Assembly: GCA_015680685.1 (NCBI GenBank)
Contig: MNCI01007565.1
Span: forward strand, 111,719-175,718
Length of the DNA stretch: 64,000 nucleotides
Source of the DNA: Gnetum montanum
Lineage: Eukaryota; Streptophyta; Gnetopsida; Gnetales; Gnetaceae
Direction: 5' to 3'
The notes beneath the pieces are model-generated. The model ran no database searches, was not told the origin of the DNA, and saw only the letters and a list, made by a program, of their open reading frames with translations. A program made the position numbers and the translations under genes. Of this stretch, positions 1-11,514 are shown piece after piece; the first letter of the stretch is position 1, and each line of letters opens with the position of its first letter.

Positions 1-659
1 TCGTTTGGATCATTCAGAGATATATCTTCATCTAGACTTGAAGGTATTTCCATTTTGGAGGATCCAGATGTATTTGCTTCTTCTTTTTGATTTTCTATTT
101 TAATTCCCAAGTCTCTATGTTTAATATCCTCTTCTAGTGTATAATCAAAGTGTAAGATATCTTTGTCTAAGTCCTCTATTTGGTTCATTTTCTTAAGTCT
201 AGAACTAATAAGTAGATTAGTTACTTCCATGCAACTTTGAAATAGTTTCATATTCTCATTTTCAAGTCACTGGGTGTCTTCTGGTTTAGTGGCTACTACA
301 TAGATTGGTTTTTTCTCATACACTTGCTCCTGAACTTTATTGTGGGCTATGTTAATATTTTGAATTTTTGACCCACAATTGCACCCTTTACTATTAGTAG
401 TAATCCATGGATTCTTCTATCTCTCCACAATGATAGGTTCATCGTTTTCATCTTGTGTTGGAGTAGTGATGGTTGTTGGCTTTTGCATATGATTAGAGGA
501 CATTGGTCATGAAAGGAAGGATGTTGCACTTGATTGGCATTATGCTGGTTTGGATGAGTTAGTAGATCCATAAGTGTTATTCTTATGCATGGGAACCATC
601 CTAAGGAAAGGGTGTTTCCAAGATTGTGGTGGAGAGCTATTGACATCATCATTTTCATG

Positions 660-2660
660 TATGTTCATAATACAAGTGGCATTCTTTCATTGATGTTGTG
701 GTGCTAAACCTTCCTATGTTGTTGGAGATGACATATGATGGAGGTGAGTATGAGAATATTGAGGGTGTAAAGGAGGGTGAGAGGTGTGAGGTGGTGATCT
801 CATAGAAGATGTTGTAGGTTGATGATATTCGAGAGAGTGGTAGTAGTGATTCGAGGTAGAGGAAGTAGAACTAGTTGGGGAAATAGGTTGTTGAATGAAA
901 TATTCATACAAGTTTGGTTGGCAATAAGGGTAGTGCTAGTTTGATGATGGCCTCCCCCACAATTGTGGGTTTTTCCATTACAGTTGATGATAGTGGGTTT
1001 GAGGTTGATAACAAGTCCCATGAGGATAGTATGGCTGGTTGTAAGACTCTCTATAATTACCTTGTGAGTAAGGTAATTTCCTAGGCATTTGCTTTTGTGT
1101 GAACTTGAGATTCAATGTAGAAGTCCAATACTCATGTAGATGTAACATGGTTGGGCAATAGCCCTTCGGATGGTAATATATGTAGATGTCACATCCATCA
1201 TCTTCTTCAGTGGTTGAGTCTATAGCCTCTTCTTCTACAACCATTTCTCCTTTCTTCCAATCAGTGTTGTTACTTATCTCTTAGTTCCTTTTCCTCCTTT
1301 TGTTGTGATCACTTGATTTGTTTTGCATTACTCTCTTCTCTACGATTTTTACACAAGTTGTAACCTTCTCATTTATCCATTCTGATATCTCATCTAACTT
1401 TGCTTCAATCTCATCGATAGAATTTTGTATTGGCAAGGCTTATTGTAAAATCACCTCATTGAGAGCTACCTCTTTTTCCTTATTATAGAGATGAACCCAC
1501 TTCTTTTGAAGAGTTGGGTCCTATTGATATTGCTCAACATTGTTTTATTTACATAACTCTCCTTCTTCTTTTGCCACATGCTCAATTAACCTTTAGATTT
1601 GATGGGATCCTAGTTCATGTAATTGACCTTGAGCATACATCCCAAGGGTCTCTCTCATTTGACCAAGAAGCCCATCTATGATGTGGAAAAGCATCTCTTC
1701 TTGAGAGATACCATGGCCTAGGCATCTATTCAGTAGAGAATAGTATCTATCTAGGGCCATATCCAAGGATTCATGTTGTTCTTGTTTCCATGCTTGGATT
1801 TGTTTCCTTAAGTTGGACATCCTCACATAGGTTTGGTATTTCTCATTGAAAAGTTCTAGCATTGTGAACCATTGATGGATTGAATTTGGTTTTAATGATC
1901 TATACCACACTTTGGCTTTGTTTATTAGTATCCTAGGAAAGAGCTTAAGCTTTTTCCACCCACTTATAATGTTCTTTGAAATGCAAGCATCATGGAAGGC
2001 TTGTAAATGATGTTGTGGATCAAAACTATAGCCTCCTACAAATTTAGGGATGTTATTCATATCAAGCCTTTTGATGCGACTTTCCTTTTAATGCATGTGG
2101 AGTATTTTAACTACCTCTGTGATCTACATCATGCTCTTAGTGGCCAATTAAGGGTTTACCATCATCAAACATGTCATGGTGAAAATTTCTATTTCTATTT
2201 ATTTAATTATGACAATTTTGTCTATGCTCATTTTGATGTCTTTGATTTTGCCCTTGGTTTTGATTTCTATCCTTATTTTGACCCCATAGTGAAGCTTTAT
2301 CTCTATACCTATGTTCATCTTCATTAGAACTAGACATTGAAGAGGAAGAGGAAGATGAGAAACTAGGAGAATCACCATGGCTTTTATAGTTCTTCCCATG
2401 GTTCCTTGATTTATCTTTTGTAGGTTTCAAAGAGGTCCTAAGCCTTGAGACCCTCCTTGATCTAGGACTTACTCCATCTCCTTTGGGATTTTCTACATTA
2501 GTTGAACATAGTCTTTGAGTGTAGTAAAGGTCTAAATGAGCATAGGAAACCCCTACTTGAGGTTGTTCACTCCAATCTTCTTCAATATAGATCCTATCAT
2601 TTCTCCTATGAGTGCTTTCATCATGTGAGCAGTCTTGGTCCTATGTGAAGAATACATGCC
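660..2660 (-). pseudogene. gag: A1 gag, decayed
   Basis: Gag of an Athila-like element, which would form the virus-like particle in the cytoplasm. The N-terminal part (about 2430-2203) is Ser-rich followed by Asn/Gln/His/Lys-rich sequence, like the Ser/Arg/His-rich part of C gag. The central part (2060-1593) opens with MNNIPKFVGGYSFDPQHHLQ and carries the FHDAC, LKLFPR and WYRSL motifs shared with B, C and D. The knuckle region (about 1200-1150) reads CDIYIYYHPKGYCP, with the second Cys replaced by Tyr. The coding frame stops at 978-980 (TAA), the position where all six related elements have a stop. Several frameshifts and stops make it non-functional. Gag identity is by comparison among copies in this window. 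Confidence 0.8.
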
Positions 2661-2769
2661 TTTACCTGATAATATATGTAACCTAAAATATTAATATTTT
2701 CTAAAAGATAGATCATTAATACCTTTATAGAAATTGTGTATAATATAACTAATCTAGATAACTAGCACC

Positions 2770-2789
2770 ATCCCCAACAATGGTGCTAA
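2770..2789 (-). other. A1 primer-binding site, decayed
   Basis: Directly inside the LTR end, the minus strand reads TTAGCACCATTGTTGGGGAT. This aligns with the tRNA-Asp complementary site TGGCGCCGTTGCCGGGGA seen intact in element C. Most differences are C-to-T or G-to-A changes. Confidence 0.7.
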
Positions 2790-3742
2790 TGATGAGCAAC
2801 AAGGTACATCTTAAGTCCAACCATACAAATCACAAGCGTTCATGCATGATTTGATCAAATTCCATGGATGGAACTAGTTGTGGCATCTAAATCATTATTT
2901 CTTGATCACAATTCACTATCTTCCCACTTTGACTAGTGGTAGCTTTGTTATGTATGATTTATTCCAAAGTGAGACATATGATTCTTGATGTTGTTTTAGC
3001 CTTACGCTACTCCTAACAACAATAAGAAATCAATTATTTAAATTAATTAACAATAAAAAGTAAAGTCTAAACTAGCCTATGGGCGATGAGTGTCCATTCC
3101 CAGCTTGCTATACACATCTTGAACCCATGTATCCACTACTAGGATTACCAAGCACTATGTTATTTGGTGAACCAAGCAATAATGTTGCTAGGATTACCAA
3201 GCAAATACATGTTTACACTCAAAATTGGTTGTGCTCATTCTACCAATTCATTAACGTGCATGGAAATGTAAATATTAACTAATTACATAGAATATAAATT
3301 TCATTAAAAGTAAATTTAATCTAAGTCAAAGTGTTGTAATGAATAAGAATAAATCTCGATCTTATTGTGATTCATCAAATGTGTCCAAGTACATTACCAA
3401 TTGAATAAGACACTATACAACTGACTTAGATACACACTGCAGGCACTCACTAATTATTCTTAAAGACTACAACATAAAACTACAAGAGTTCGGCTACTCT
3501 ATTAACAAAACTTAATTCCAAATAGTGTGCCCAATCACAATATTTATAGGCTAGCACACATCCTGTAATATCGGATATCCAACATCACATATTGGCCCCC
3601 ACTATCGAGTATTCAATATCGAATATCCAATATCAGAGCTAACAAAAATGAACTTTTTATTCAAATAGATACAATGGCATGCGTTGAGGCATCTTCCTCA
3701 ACATGGCTGCATCAACGTAGCCAACTGATGCTTCATTAGTCA
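2790..3742 (-). repeat. A1 5' LTR
   Basis: The inner end is clear: TCATCA on the minus strand at 2795-2790, next to the primer site. The R/U5 part matches the LTRs of A2, including the conserved blocks around 2805-3480. A TATA box (minus-strand CTATAAATATTG) lies at about 3540-3552. Upstream of it are GATATC/GATATT-type cores (about 3565-3635) and then a TTGA-type stretch (about 3665-3725). The outer end is uncertain: similarity to A2 fades near 3650, and the nearest plausible LTR start is TGACTAATG at 3742, just before the copia remnant. Confidence 0.7.
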
Positions 3743-3754
3743 TTAATTCTATGG

Positions 3755-4260
3755 AACTAAACTCTTGGAGATTATTTTAGGCCATATAGTACTTTTTCTA
3801 ATTTGCAGACTTTGTCTTCCTGATCTTTGATGTTGAATCCTTTTAGTTGATAAACATACATTTATTCATTGATATTGCCATTTAGGAAAGCTAAGTTTAT
3901 AGCCATCTGATGTAATTTAAGTTTGTGATGACTAGTAATTGAAAGAATGAGTTTGATGGTTTCGAATCTTGCTACTAGAGAAAAAATCTCTTCATAGTCT
4001 ATGTGCTTCTTTTGTTTGAACCCACTTACAACTAGTCTTGCTTTATGTTTAATGAGTTCTCCTTTTTCATTAACTTTGGTCTTACACAACCATTTATAAT
4101 CAAGTATCTTTTTTCTTTTGGTCTTTCCACTAATTCCTATGTTTTTTTTCACAATGGCTTTATATTTTCTATCCATAGCTTCTTGTCATGTATATATTCT
4201 CAAGGCTTATTCTACATTCTTTGGTTCAAGAGAGAGAGATAAGTATGCTATGTTGCTAAT
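3755..4260 (-). pseudogene. Ty1/copia reverse transcriptase, 5' part
   Basis: This is the N-terminal part of the copia RT, which copies element RNA into DNA. The minus-strand reading frame 4176-3862 shows the family pattern: KWLCKTKVNEKGELIKHKAR, then LVVSGFKQ, DYEEIFSLVARFETIKLIL, HQMAINLAFLNG. It continues past a stop to LYGLK and SPR near 3760. The YVDD catalytic motif is not present because the copy ends before it. The HQMD motif is altered to HQMA. Family identity is very secure. Confidence 0.9.
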
Positions 4261-4299
4261 GACATTAGATCTAGTTGTTCTTCTCTAAAAGTTATTATC

Positions 4300-5560
4300 T
4301 ATGATTTTTTCTTGAGGTTGATTTTATTGTATCCATGATTTGGGATTGTTTTGTACTTCTGTTCTTTCATTTTGATTTTGAAAATCTTTCATGTCAAATT
4401 TATTTTCCATGAAAACCATATCTCTAGATGAGTGTCATTTTTTCTCTATGGGATCATAGTATGTGTATCCACTTGTCTTGGTGTCATATCTTAGAAACAT
4501 GCATGTGTATTCTTATTTGTTTTATATTTAGAAGTTTCTATAGAAGACTTCATAGGGGGACTTGTCTTTATTGCTACTACTAATTATTCTATTGATAATG
4601 TAAGTTGCTACATTCATGACCATACTCCAAAAATTATTAGAGATTTGAGCATTTTAAAGAAGAAATCTCACCATGTCTTTCAAGGTTTTATTTTTTCTTT
4701 ATACAATGCCATTTTATTGTGGACTACATCCACATGTGGCTTTATGAAAAATGTCTTGATGTGTACAAAAATCTTTGAATTATTGATTAATGAAATTTCC
4801 CCCTCTATTTAATCTAATAGTTTTGATGGACTGGCCCATAGTTTTTTTCATGATAATGTAGAAGTCTTTGAATTTGATTACTTCCTCAACCTTGCTTTTC
4901 ATGTTGTATGTCTAGGTATATCTTAAGAAATTATCTACCATGACAAGTGTATAATTGGCTCCTCCCATAGAGGTGATAGGCATAGGTCTAATGAGATCCA
5001 TGTGGAGAATATCACTAGGACTTTCTTTTCTTTACATAGTTGTTATGTGAGGACTATTGATTTACTTTCCTTGAATGAATAATTCACATTTTTCTTTGGG
5101 AGTATCTTTGATTTGAATTCTATTTTTTTCTTTAACTTTGTCATTTTTTCTAGTTTTTTGTAAGAGGTATTTTCTAATCTTTTGTGTCAAAATTTGGCTT
5201 TTTCTTCATTTGTTATTTGATACTTGGAAATGCTTTGATATGGCCCTTTGTGTGTTCCCTTTTCTGAAGAAGTAACTTGAACGATGGTTTGCTTATCATC
5301 TTGGATGAGATTTCCTCTCAAATCAAAGTGACTGCAATCTATGCAATAGATTTTATTGTTGTAGGCTTTTGTTCTAATGATTTCTTTTTCTTGTACTTTT
5401 TAATAATGCACCAATCACCTTTAAAACTAATTTTGATTTGTTTCTTGACCATTTTCCCTATTGAAATAACAAGATTTTAGAGATTTGGTATATAGAAGAC
5501 ATTAGTGATGACTATAATCTTATTGTTTGGTAATTTGATAATGTAGTTTCCAACTCCTTC
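4300..5560 (-). pseudogene. Ty1/copia integrase, decayed
   Basis: This would insert the element DNA into the genome. On the minus strand near 5090-5070 is KEKCELFIQGK, which fits the end of the zinc-binding and GKQ region. It is followed near 5030-4920 by the catalytic-core start HMDLIRPMPITSMGGANYTL and VMVDNF, matching the family's HTDLCGPM pattern with the first catalytic Asp. Further pieces extend towards 4300. Frameshifts and stops are frequent, so boundaries are approximate. Confidence 0.75.
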
Positions 5561-5599
5561 TATATTAAGATGATTACCATCTCCTATTTTTATGTTGTC

Positions 5600-6650
5600 A
5601 TTTCTTTTATTTGTATTGAAGAAGGTGAGACTTGTATGGTATCATGTGATTTGAGCATCCACTATCCATAATCCAAGAATTTTGCTTAATTATTTTGCTA
5701 GAAGTAAGAGATTTGATCTTACCTTGGTAATCTTCTTGATTTGATATTATTTCTCCTTCGTCTTTATCTTAGAGTTGAAGAGCATCAAGTCTAGAGTTGT
5801 ACCAACATACTTCTATAGTATGGCCTCTTTTAATACAAAGTTTGCATAGAGGTATTTGAGCATTTCTTGGTCCTTGTGAGTTCCATCTTACTCTTATGAA
5901 AGCTCTACCTTTTTTATCTCTTCATAAAGTCTCTAACGTGTTTGAGTTACTTTGGTCCCAAGAATAACTTCCATTGAATCTTCCTATACCTCTGTTGGCT
6001 ATGAAGACTTGTTCTTTATCATTTTTGTCAATTCTCAAACTTTCAAATGTTCTAATTTAAGCAACTACATCATCCATAATGACTTTCTTAAATTCTTTAT
6101 TTTGTAAAATATTCATCATTATGTTTTGGTATCTAGGATCATTGTAAAGAGCTATCACAATTTTTTCTACTTTTTGGTGCTAAGTAAAGCCACATCAAAA
6201 TTCATCAATGTTTTTTATACTTGTATACATCTTTGTAAAAAAACTCTTTAATGTCTTCATCTCTTCTAATTTCCAATTTGTCAAACTGAATTTTGTATAA
6301 TATTTCTTTTGTATGTTGATTTTTAGTGTTACTTAGATAATTTGAGCATAATCTTTCTCACACTTCTTTAGTAGTCTTTAGTAAGCATAATCTTCTAGCT
6401 ATTTTTTCTAATACATCAAAAATAATGATCATTCTTGCATCTGATCTTTTCTCTTTCACTTTTCTTCTTCTAAGAGTTCTTAAGTCAAAGGATCTTCTTT
6501 GTCTTTATTTTCTCCTTTTAGGATGACTTTGATATGGGCTTTTGTAAGTTCTATCACATCTCATACTTCATTAACTTTCATAAGTCCTTTCATCATTTCT
6601 TTCCAGAGAATGAAATCTTGGATGCCATTGAAGATAATGGGACATTTGGC
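5600..6650 (-). pseudogene. Ty1/copia gag and protease, decayed
   Basis: The Gag start region near 6640-6590 reads FNGIQDFILWKEMMKGL, the NG-F-W opening typical of copia Gag. A classical zinc knuckle CX2CX4HX4C (CKLCIKRGHTIEVC) lies at 5846-5805. About 120 bases on, the protease motif NSWIMDSGCSNHM is intact at 5681-5643, including the catalytic DSG. Intervening sequence is broken by stops and frameshifts. Confidence 0.85.
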
Positions 6651-6674
6651 TATTTCTTGTTACAGCTTATAGTG

Positions 6675-6690
6675 GCTAGCTCCAATACCA
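6675..6690 (-). other. Copia primer-binding site
   Basis: The minus strand reads TGGTATTGGAGCTAGC, close to the initiator-Met tRNA site TGGTATCAGAGC used by plant copia elements (two of twelve bases differ). It lies 26 bases inside the proposed LTR end. Confidence 0.65.
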
Positions 6691-6716
6691 ATTTAGTTAA
6701 AAACTTCTTCTGGAAT

Positions 6717-7130
6717 TGTTGATTTCTATAGTTTTGACTCTTGATCTTCTAACTGTGATATCTTGGAATGTGAGAAATCTTGATAATGCATTTAATATGA
6801 TGGTTGCTTGATAATTTGGTTGCACTAATGATTGATGACAATGAATTGATAATTGTGAATCAATAATTGAAAATGGAAGTTGATACTAGTAATAGATGTG
6901 TAAATGAGAAAGAAAGAAATATGAAAAATCATGAAATTACAAAGAAAATTGAATGTTAACTCTATTGCCTTCAAAACAGGTCATTTCATTTATGTATGAC
7001 CTTACAATTTATATAAAATGATTGGGGCCATACTTGGGGAACTTGAGAAGTCATTCCTCATAGTGAAAATGAAGAAATTTAAGCAAAATAAAGGTAAGTT
7101 GGGGCTAAAATATTTTACATTCACCTATCA
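6717..7130 (-). repeat. Copia 5' LTR (about 414 bp)
   Basis: On the minus strand it starts TGATAGGTG at 7130 and ends ATCAACA at 6717, giving TG...CA ends just upstream of the primer site. A TATA-like ATTTTATATAAATTG occurs near 7020-7005. The partner LTR is missing, so boundaries rest on these end motifs only. Confidence 0.5.
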
Positions 7131-7265
7131 ACTAAAAAATAAATAAAAATATTTTGACTTTGTATGCATGGCATTGGACATTACTTGTTAACACCAACAT
7201 CCCCTCCCCAACACCCCCACTATCCCATCCCCATGCACCAATCCCAACCCCTGCTCCATCACCTC
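7131..7265. other. Unassigned junction, C-rich on the plus strand
   Basis: This segment lies between the copia LTR and the first recognisable P1 gag sequence. Positions 7195-7262 are very C-rich on the plus strand (runs of CCCC and CACCAATCCC). I see no gene in it. It may be a fragment of another element or rearrangement filler. Confidence 0.4.
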
Positions 7266-8340
7266 TCATATGTACTCTTGAGTATTCAACTTGAGAAAAT
7301 AGATCCAAGTATGAAAACAAGGTAATCATGAATCCCTTAATGCAACCTTGGACAAACATTGTTCTCTAATATATAGATGTCCAAGTTATGCCTTCTCTTA
7401 AAGGGAACAACTATGTGATATTATATATGAACTTATAAACAAAATAAGAGAAACTCTTAAGGGTCATTACCCAAGTGATACTATTAGAAATGAGAGCCCA
7501 TCAAATCTAGAGATTAATTGATTAAGTGACAAAGAAGAAAGTGGAACTTAAAAAAAGAGAGAGAGAATATGTAGGAGTATAACAAGGATTCCTCTATTCG
7601 CAAAAATAAAATCCATCACTGTGAACTAGATAAAGGAGCACTGTTATAAGAAGTGGTACAAAGAAAAACCTTGCCAATTCAAAACTTAATCATTAAAATC
7701 TTGGAAAAGGTTAATAAGGTGTAGGACTAATAGATGAAAATTTTTTACAACACTAAAGATCATGAAGGAGAAAGTAGAACAAGGTAGAGTCAAGGATAAA
7801 GATAAGCGAACAAAAAAGGATATAGGAAGATACTACTATTAACAAAAACGAAAAGTAGCTATAGTTGAAAAGGTTCCAGATTCCAAATTAGAAGATGATG
7901 ATTATGACATATGTTAATATAAACACCCTAAGGGTTTTTAGCTTGTAATGTCACATCTTTAGAAGTTTTGGGTTTATGTCTCGAATGCAAATTTTGTCAA
8001 GATGCAAATACCTAAGAAGTTACCTTATCATAAAGGAAACTACACACAACCCTATCATCAGCAAAAATACTATCCAAGTGGGACTTCGTCACAATATTAG
8101 AAATGCTATCAATAGTGGCAAAATCCATAATCATAGGGTATGTGACCACCATGGTAGCAGTACCCTTACATGCAACATAATTGGTATAGATATTATGTTC
8201 AACAACATGTATCCCCATGTGGCTCTATCCCACATGTTTCTACTCATCACTATTATCCTCCCAAGTACCATAGACCTGCTTACTCTATGGGTTGAATCTC
8301 CTTCTTATCCTCATCATCCTGTTTAGCACTCTTAACCTTA
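7266..8340 (+). pseudogene. gag: P1 gag, partial
   Basis: Similarity to C and D gag begins abruptly at 7266 (the part matching TYSRVSNL in C) and continues through the homologue of the HEPLD region. At about 7900-7950 it reaches the knuckle DICxYKHPKG, broken by stops. The gag stop TAG is at 8113-8115, in the same place as in the five sister elements. Sequence beyond it is the Pro/Tyr/Gln-rich linker. The missing N-terminal part and several stops make it non-functional. Confidence 0.75.
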
Positions 8341-8579
8341 TATTTGAAATCCATTACTACCTACTCCACCTATCCAAGGAAAAATCACTTCATAACCATA
8401 ACAATGAAATTCCATAAAATTCATAAATTTGCATATGAATGAAAACTCAAGTGGTTTTGAGTGTAAGCCTCAAAAGTATTCATTTTTTAGATCTTATAAT
8501 CCATATAAATCTTTTTGGGCATCCATAGCTATGGACCTACATCAGCAACCTCCTAGATACCTCATGAACCACCTTTAAA

Positions 8580-9300
8580 TTAAAGTTTCTCAAATATAAA
8601 ACTATTATGTTGACCCATGTAGTTACTAATTAGATAAAGGTAGAAAACCTTTCTAGGAAGAGAATTGACCTAGGAAGTTCCCAAATTTACTTGTAGATCA
8701 CAAAAAATACATCTTGGAAAGCTCTACTAGACTTAGGTTTGAGAGTTAATTTGATTTCTTAAAAGACGTATAAATTCTAGAACCTACCACCTCTCAAAAA
8801 GTGCAACATTAGGTTGGGGATTTTGAACTAGTTTATTTCCATTTCCTTAGGATTGGTGGAAGACATTGTGACCACCATTAGTAGCTAGTCATATCCTACT
8901 ACTTTCCCTAGTGATCCACATAGACAACTACAAAGGAAAATTTTTTCATCATCATGAGAAGGGCTTCGCTAAGTATAATTTATGCAAAGATTGGAATTAG
9001 AGACCTATCCTTGAAAATTTCTTAGAAAAATAAGCATAGAATAGTAAATAAGAAAAGAGTTCCATGCATTGTGTACTGTATGTAGAAGATTTAGGCAATC
9101 AAAAACAAAACCATCACCACATACATGTCATGTGTAGGATCAAAGAGTGTGAAAAGGTATCTATATGTAGAAATCATAAAGAAAGCTTGCATGAAGTGGT
9201 TAGTTTTAGTTGAAAGCTATAGTTTCACTATGATCAAGAAACAACAAGAAGCCCTCATAAGCACATACATCAATAGATTATGTTGAATGAAGGATCTTAG
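8580..9300 (+). pseudogene. P1 protease region, decayed
   Basis: An Athila-type aspartic protease remnant. At about 8720-8760 the sequence reads KALLDLGLRVNLIS, where C has ALLDSGSEVNLIS, so the catalytic DSG is changed to DLG. Downstream, the LVEDIVTTI motif is present near 8855-8880, and the flap and C-terminal part follow with stops. The region around 9100-9300 matches the post-protease linker of B and C. Confidence 0.75.
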
Positions 9301-9599
9301 ATGTTAACTTTCTAATGCAAAAAACTGTCAAGAAGTAGATAAGGATTGGGAATAGTTGAAGATTCCAATGACATTTTAACTAGAGATCCTTGAACTTAAA
9401 GCATTACTAGAATCACTCAAATAGATATTCTTAAAGAATGGAAAACCAATAATTATGAATGTTTAGCTCACAAAGGAATAAAGGCAGAAGTTACTAATGA
9501 TGGTAAATAAATGGCCAACAACATTTTCCTAATCATATGATGAGATAACATGTATTGATCCATGTATACATAAGCATTGAATCTATACAAAATCAACCA

Positions 9600-10037
9600 T
9601 TAAGCCAAAATGAAGACTAAACCCCAAACTAAAATAAATTTCAAGAAGGAGTTGAAAAAGCTCCTTAAAGCTAGGTTCATTAATCTTATTGTGGATAGTG
9701 AGTGGGTAAGTCTACTTGTCATCATGCCAAAGAAAAGTGAGTAATGGACGAACTACATTGATTTGCAACTATTAAACATGACAACTTACAAGGATCATTT
9801 TCTATTGTCATTTGTGGACCAAGTGTTTTGCACTATTGTAGGTCATAAGTACTATATCTTCCTGGATGACTATAATGGCTATAATCAAATTCAAATAGCC
9901 TATAGAATCAAGCCAAAATCACATTCATAAGTCCTCAAGGAACTTTTATGTACAAGAAGATGTGTTTTGACCTTTGCAATACACCTAAAACTTTCCAACA
10001 TCTTATTCTCAATATCGTTCAATAACATATTGGAAAT
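9600..10037 (+). pseudogene. P1 reverse transcriptase, first part
   Basis: This matches the start of RT in B and C, including the homologues of PKLKQ, SEWVSPL, KDHFPLPF and LDGYSGYNQI, each with changes. It stops at 10037, where A2 was inserted. The RT frame resumes at 25927 after the duplicated GAAAT. Confidence 0.8.
10033..10037. other. Target-site duplication of A2, left copy
   Basis: GAAAT immediately precedes the TGATGAG start of the left A2 LTR. The same five bases follow the right LTR at 25922-25926. Confidence 0.85.
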
Positions 10038-10897
10038 TGATGAGTGGCAAGGTACCCCTACACTCAACCATACGAATATGAGCATTCATGCACAATCCGG
10101 TTGAACTCTATAGATGGGCTAGTTGTGGTATCTAGATAATTACACGTTGATCATAGTTCACTGTCTTCCCACCTAGACTAGTATTTGATTTATCATGTAT
10201 GGTTTAGTTCAGAGTGAGGTGTATGATAAGGGCCTAAACTAGTGCTACTCCTAGAAGCAATGGAAAATAACTTTGTTTTAAACTAGGAGGAAGTGGGAGA
10301 AGAGAATCTAAGCTAGCCTAAGTGTGATGAGCATCCATCCTTAGTCATCTATATACATCTTGGACCTCGTGTACTACTTCTGGGATTACCAAACGTATAT
10401 TACTTGAGCATTCCTAGATACGCTACTGGATTACCAAGTAGTCACACTTAAATTCTCGTGATTAAGTGGTACTCATTCTGCATTTAATAACAAGGATAGT
10501 AAAGGAAGATAAAGAAGCATTAATTAAGAAGGCAATAAATAACAATAATAATTAAGCAATTAAAACTAAGTGAATGCTACAATGATGGAGTAATCTTGAT
10601 CTTTATTGTCGGTCATGTGCGTGTCCAAATACATCACACTCGAATAAAGGTTCTGTACAATTACAATCATCACACTGTGGGCATGCACTGGGGAAAGAGT
10701 TGAGATGAACTAAAAATGAACAAAACGACTCTACTTCTATACTGACCTACTTACTTCTTCATGTGCATCCAAATGTGTATTTATAGGCTTACACAGGAGT
10801 CACGATATCATGTATCCAATATCATTAGCCAGGTCATGATATCGTGTACCCAATATCGCAAATTTGATATCGAAGCCTGATAATTCATGGTTCATCA
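10038..10897 (-). repeat. A2 3' LTR (860 bp)
   Basis: On the minus strand it starts TGATGAACC at 10897 and ends CTCATCA at 10038. The TATA box (CCTATAAATACAC) is near 10780. Above it are GATATC/GATATT cores spaced mainly 14 bp apart (about 10800-10875). An AATAAAGA polyadenylation signal lies near 10600. The length matches the partner LTR exactly. Confidence 0.85.
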
Positions 10898-10909
10898 TAC
10901 CCCCACGAC
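10898..10909 (-). other. A2 polypurine tract
   Basis: The minus strand reads GTCGTGGGGGTA directly before the 3' LTR. The same tract (TCATGGGGGTA or close) precedes the 3' LTRs of B, C and D. It would prime plus-strand DNA synthesis. Confidence 0.75.
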
Positions 10910-11076
10910 TGAATGAAAACTCATCCTCAAGCCAAAAAAATGAGAACAAGTTCCATTAATTACACAGTGGATAGGTATGGGATTATTGACTAGCTAGAAA
11001 TTTATTCATGTTGCAGTGGAGAGTTGAACACAACAAAATTGGGACACAGACACAGAATTACAAAATTTATTGTAAC

Positions 11077-11514
11077 TCATGTGGTTCCTGGTGGTGGTGG
11101 TTCCTCCATGGGTGCCTTTCCTTTGTCCTGTACTCCAGGCTTCTGAGATTGATACCGTTGAAGAAGTGCCTAGCATTTCCCCTCTTCTATCCGATGATTA
11201 TGAGTCATCCATGCTGATGTGCCAATGTTTGATGCAGTTGGCACTTCCCATGGACATGGAAGCTATGAGAACACTTGATTGGCCTTGACATGCCATACTA
11301 CAAATAGCTATTGTTTCTCTTCATAGGCTCAGGCCCTAACCTCTCCACCTTTTGCTTGGCCAAATTGTGTAGTGATAGGAGTTCCCTGATGGATGCTGAA
11401 TGATTTTGCCTCATACTCTGCATGTTTTGCATGAGGTCCTTGGCCTCTGCCTCCCCTTGGGTGTTCAGTTGCATCTTGAGAAGGTCCTCCTTGTTGTCCT
11501 CTTTTAGGGGCCAT
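11077..11514 (-). pseudogene. A2 short ORF3
   Basis: The reading frame on the minus strand runs 146 codons from ATG at 11514 to TGA at 11077, interrupted by one TGA and three TAG codons. It begins MAPKRGQQGGPSQD and ends in a Pro-rich tail (EEPPPPGTT). The ATG follows a TTATAG acceptor-like sequence, exactly as in element D (ATGGCACC after GATTATAG). The N-terminus resembles ORF3 of P1 (MPKRVS) and D (MAPRL), but the long middle part is absent. Function unknown. Confidence 0.6.

Larger units (their letters stand above)
1..3742 (-). mobile_element. Athila-like Ty3/gypsy element A1, 5' part (cut by window start)
   Basis: Reading on the minus strand there is an LTR (about 3742 to 2790), a decayed primer-binding site (about 2789-2770), a long gag remnant (about 2660-660) and a short stretch resembling the linker after the protease in element C (about 330-240). 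The rest lies outside the window. The protease core seen in C, B and D is absent: the gag C-terminal part runs almost directly into the post-protease linker, which indicates an internal deletion. Assignment to the Athila-like group rests on gag similarity to C and B in this window and on the LTR end and primer-site layout. No target-site duplication can be tested because the other LTR is not present. Confidence 0.8.
3755..7130 (-). mobile_element. Ty1/copia retrotransposon, 3'-truncated
   Basis: On the minus strand the order is LTR (7130-6717), PBS, gag, protease, integrase, then reverse transcriptase, which is the Pseudoviridae order (integrase before RT). The copy ends inside RT near 3755, where the sequence changes to the A1 LTR. 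RNase H and the 3' LTR are missing. Many stops and frameshifts make it inactive. Confidence 0.85.

Noticed and set aside
7132-7359. Gly-rich open frame on the minus strand
   Set aside because: It comes from the C-rich tract and runs across the junction into the P1 gag homology on the opposite strand.
11008-11288. Plus-strand open frames of 69 codons
   Set aside because: They are antisense to the A2 ORF3 and not conserved.
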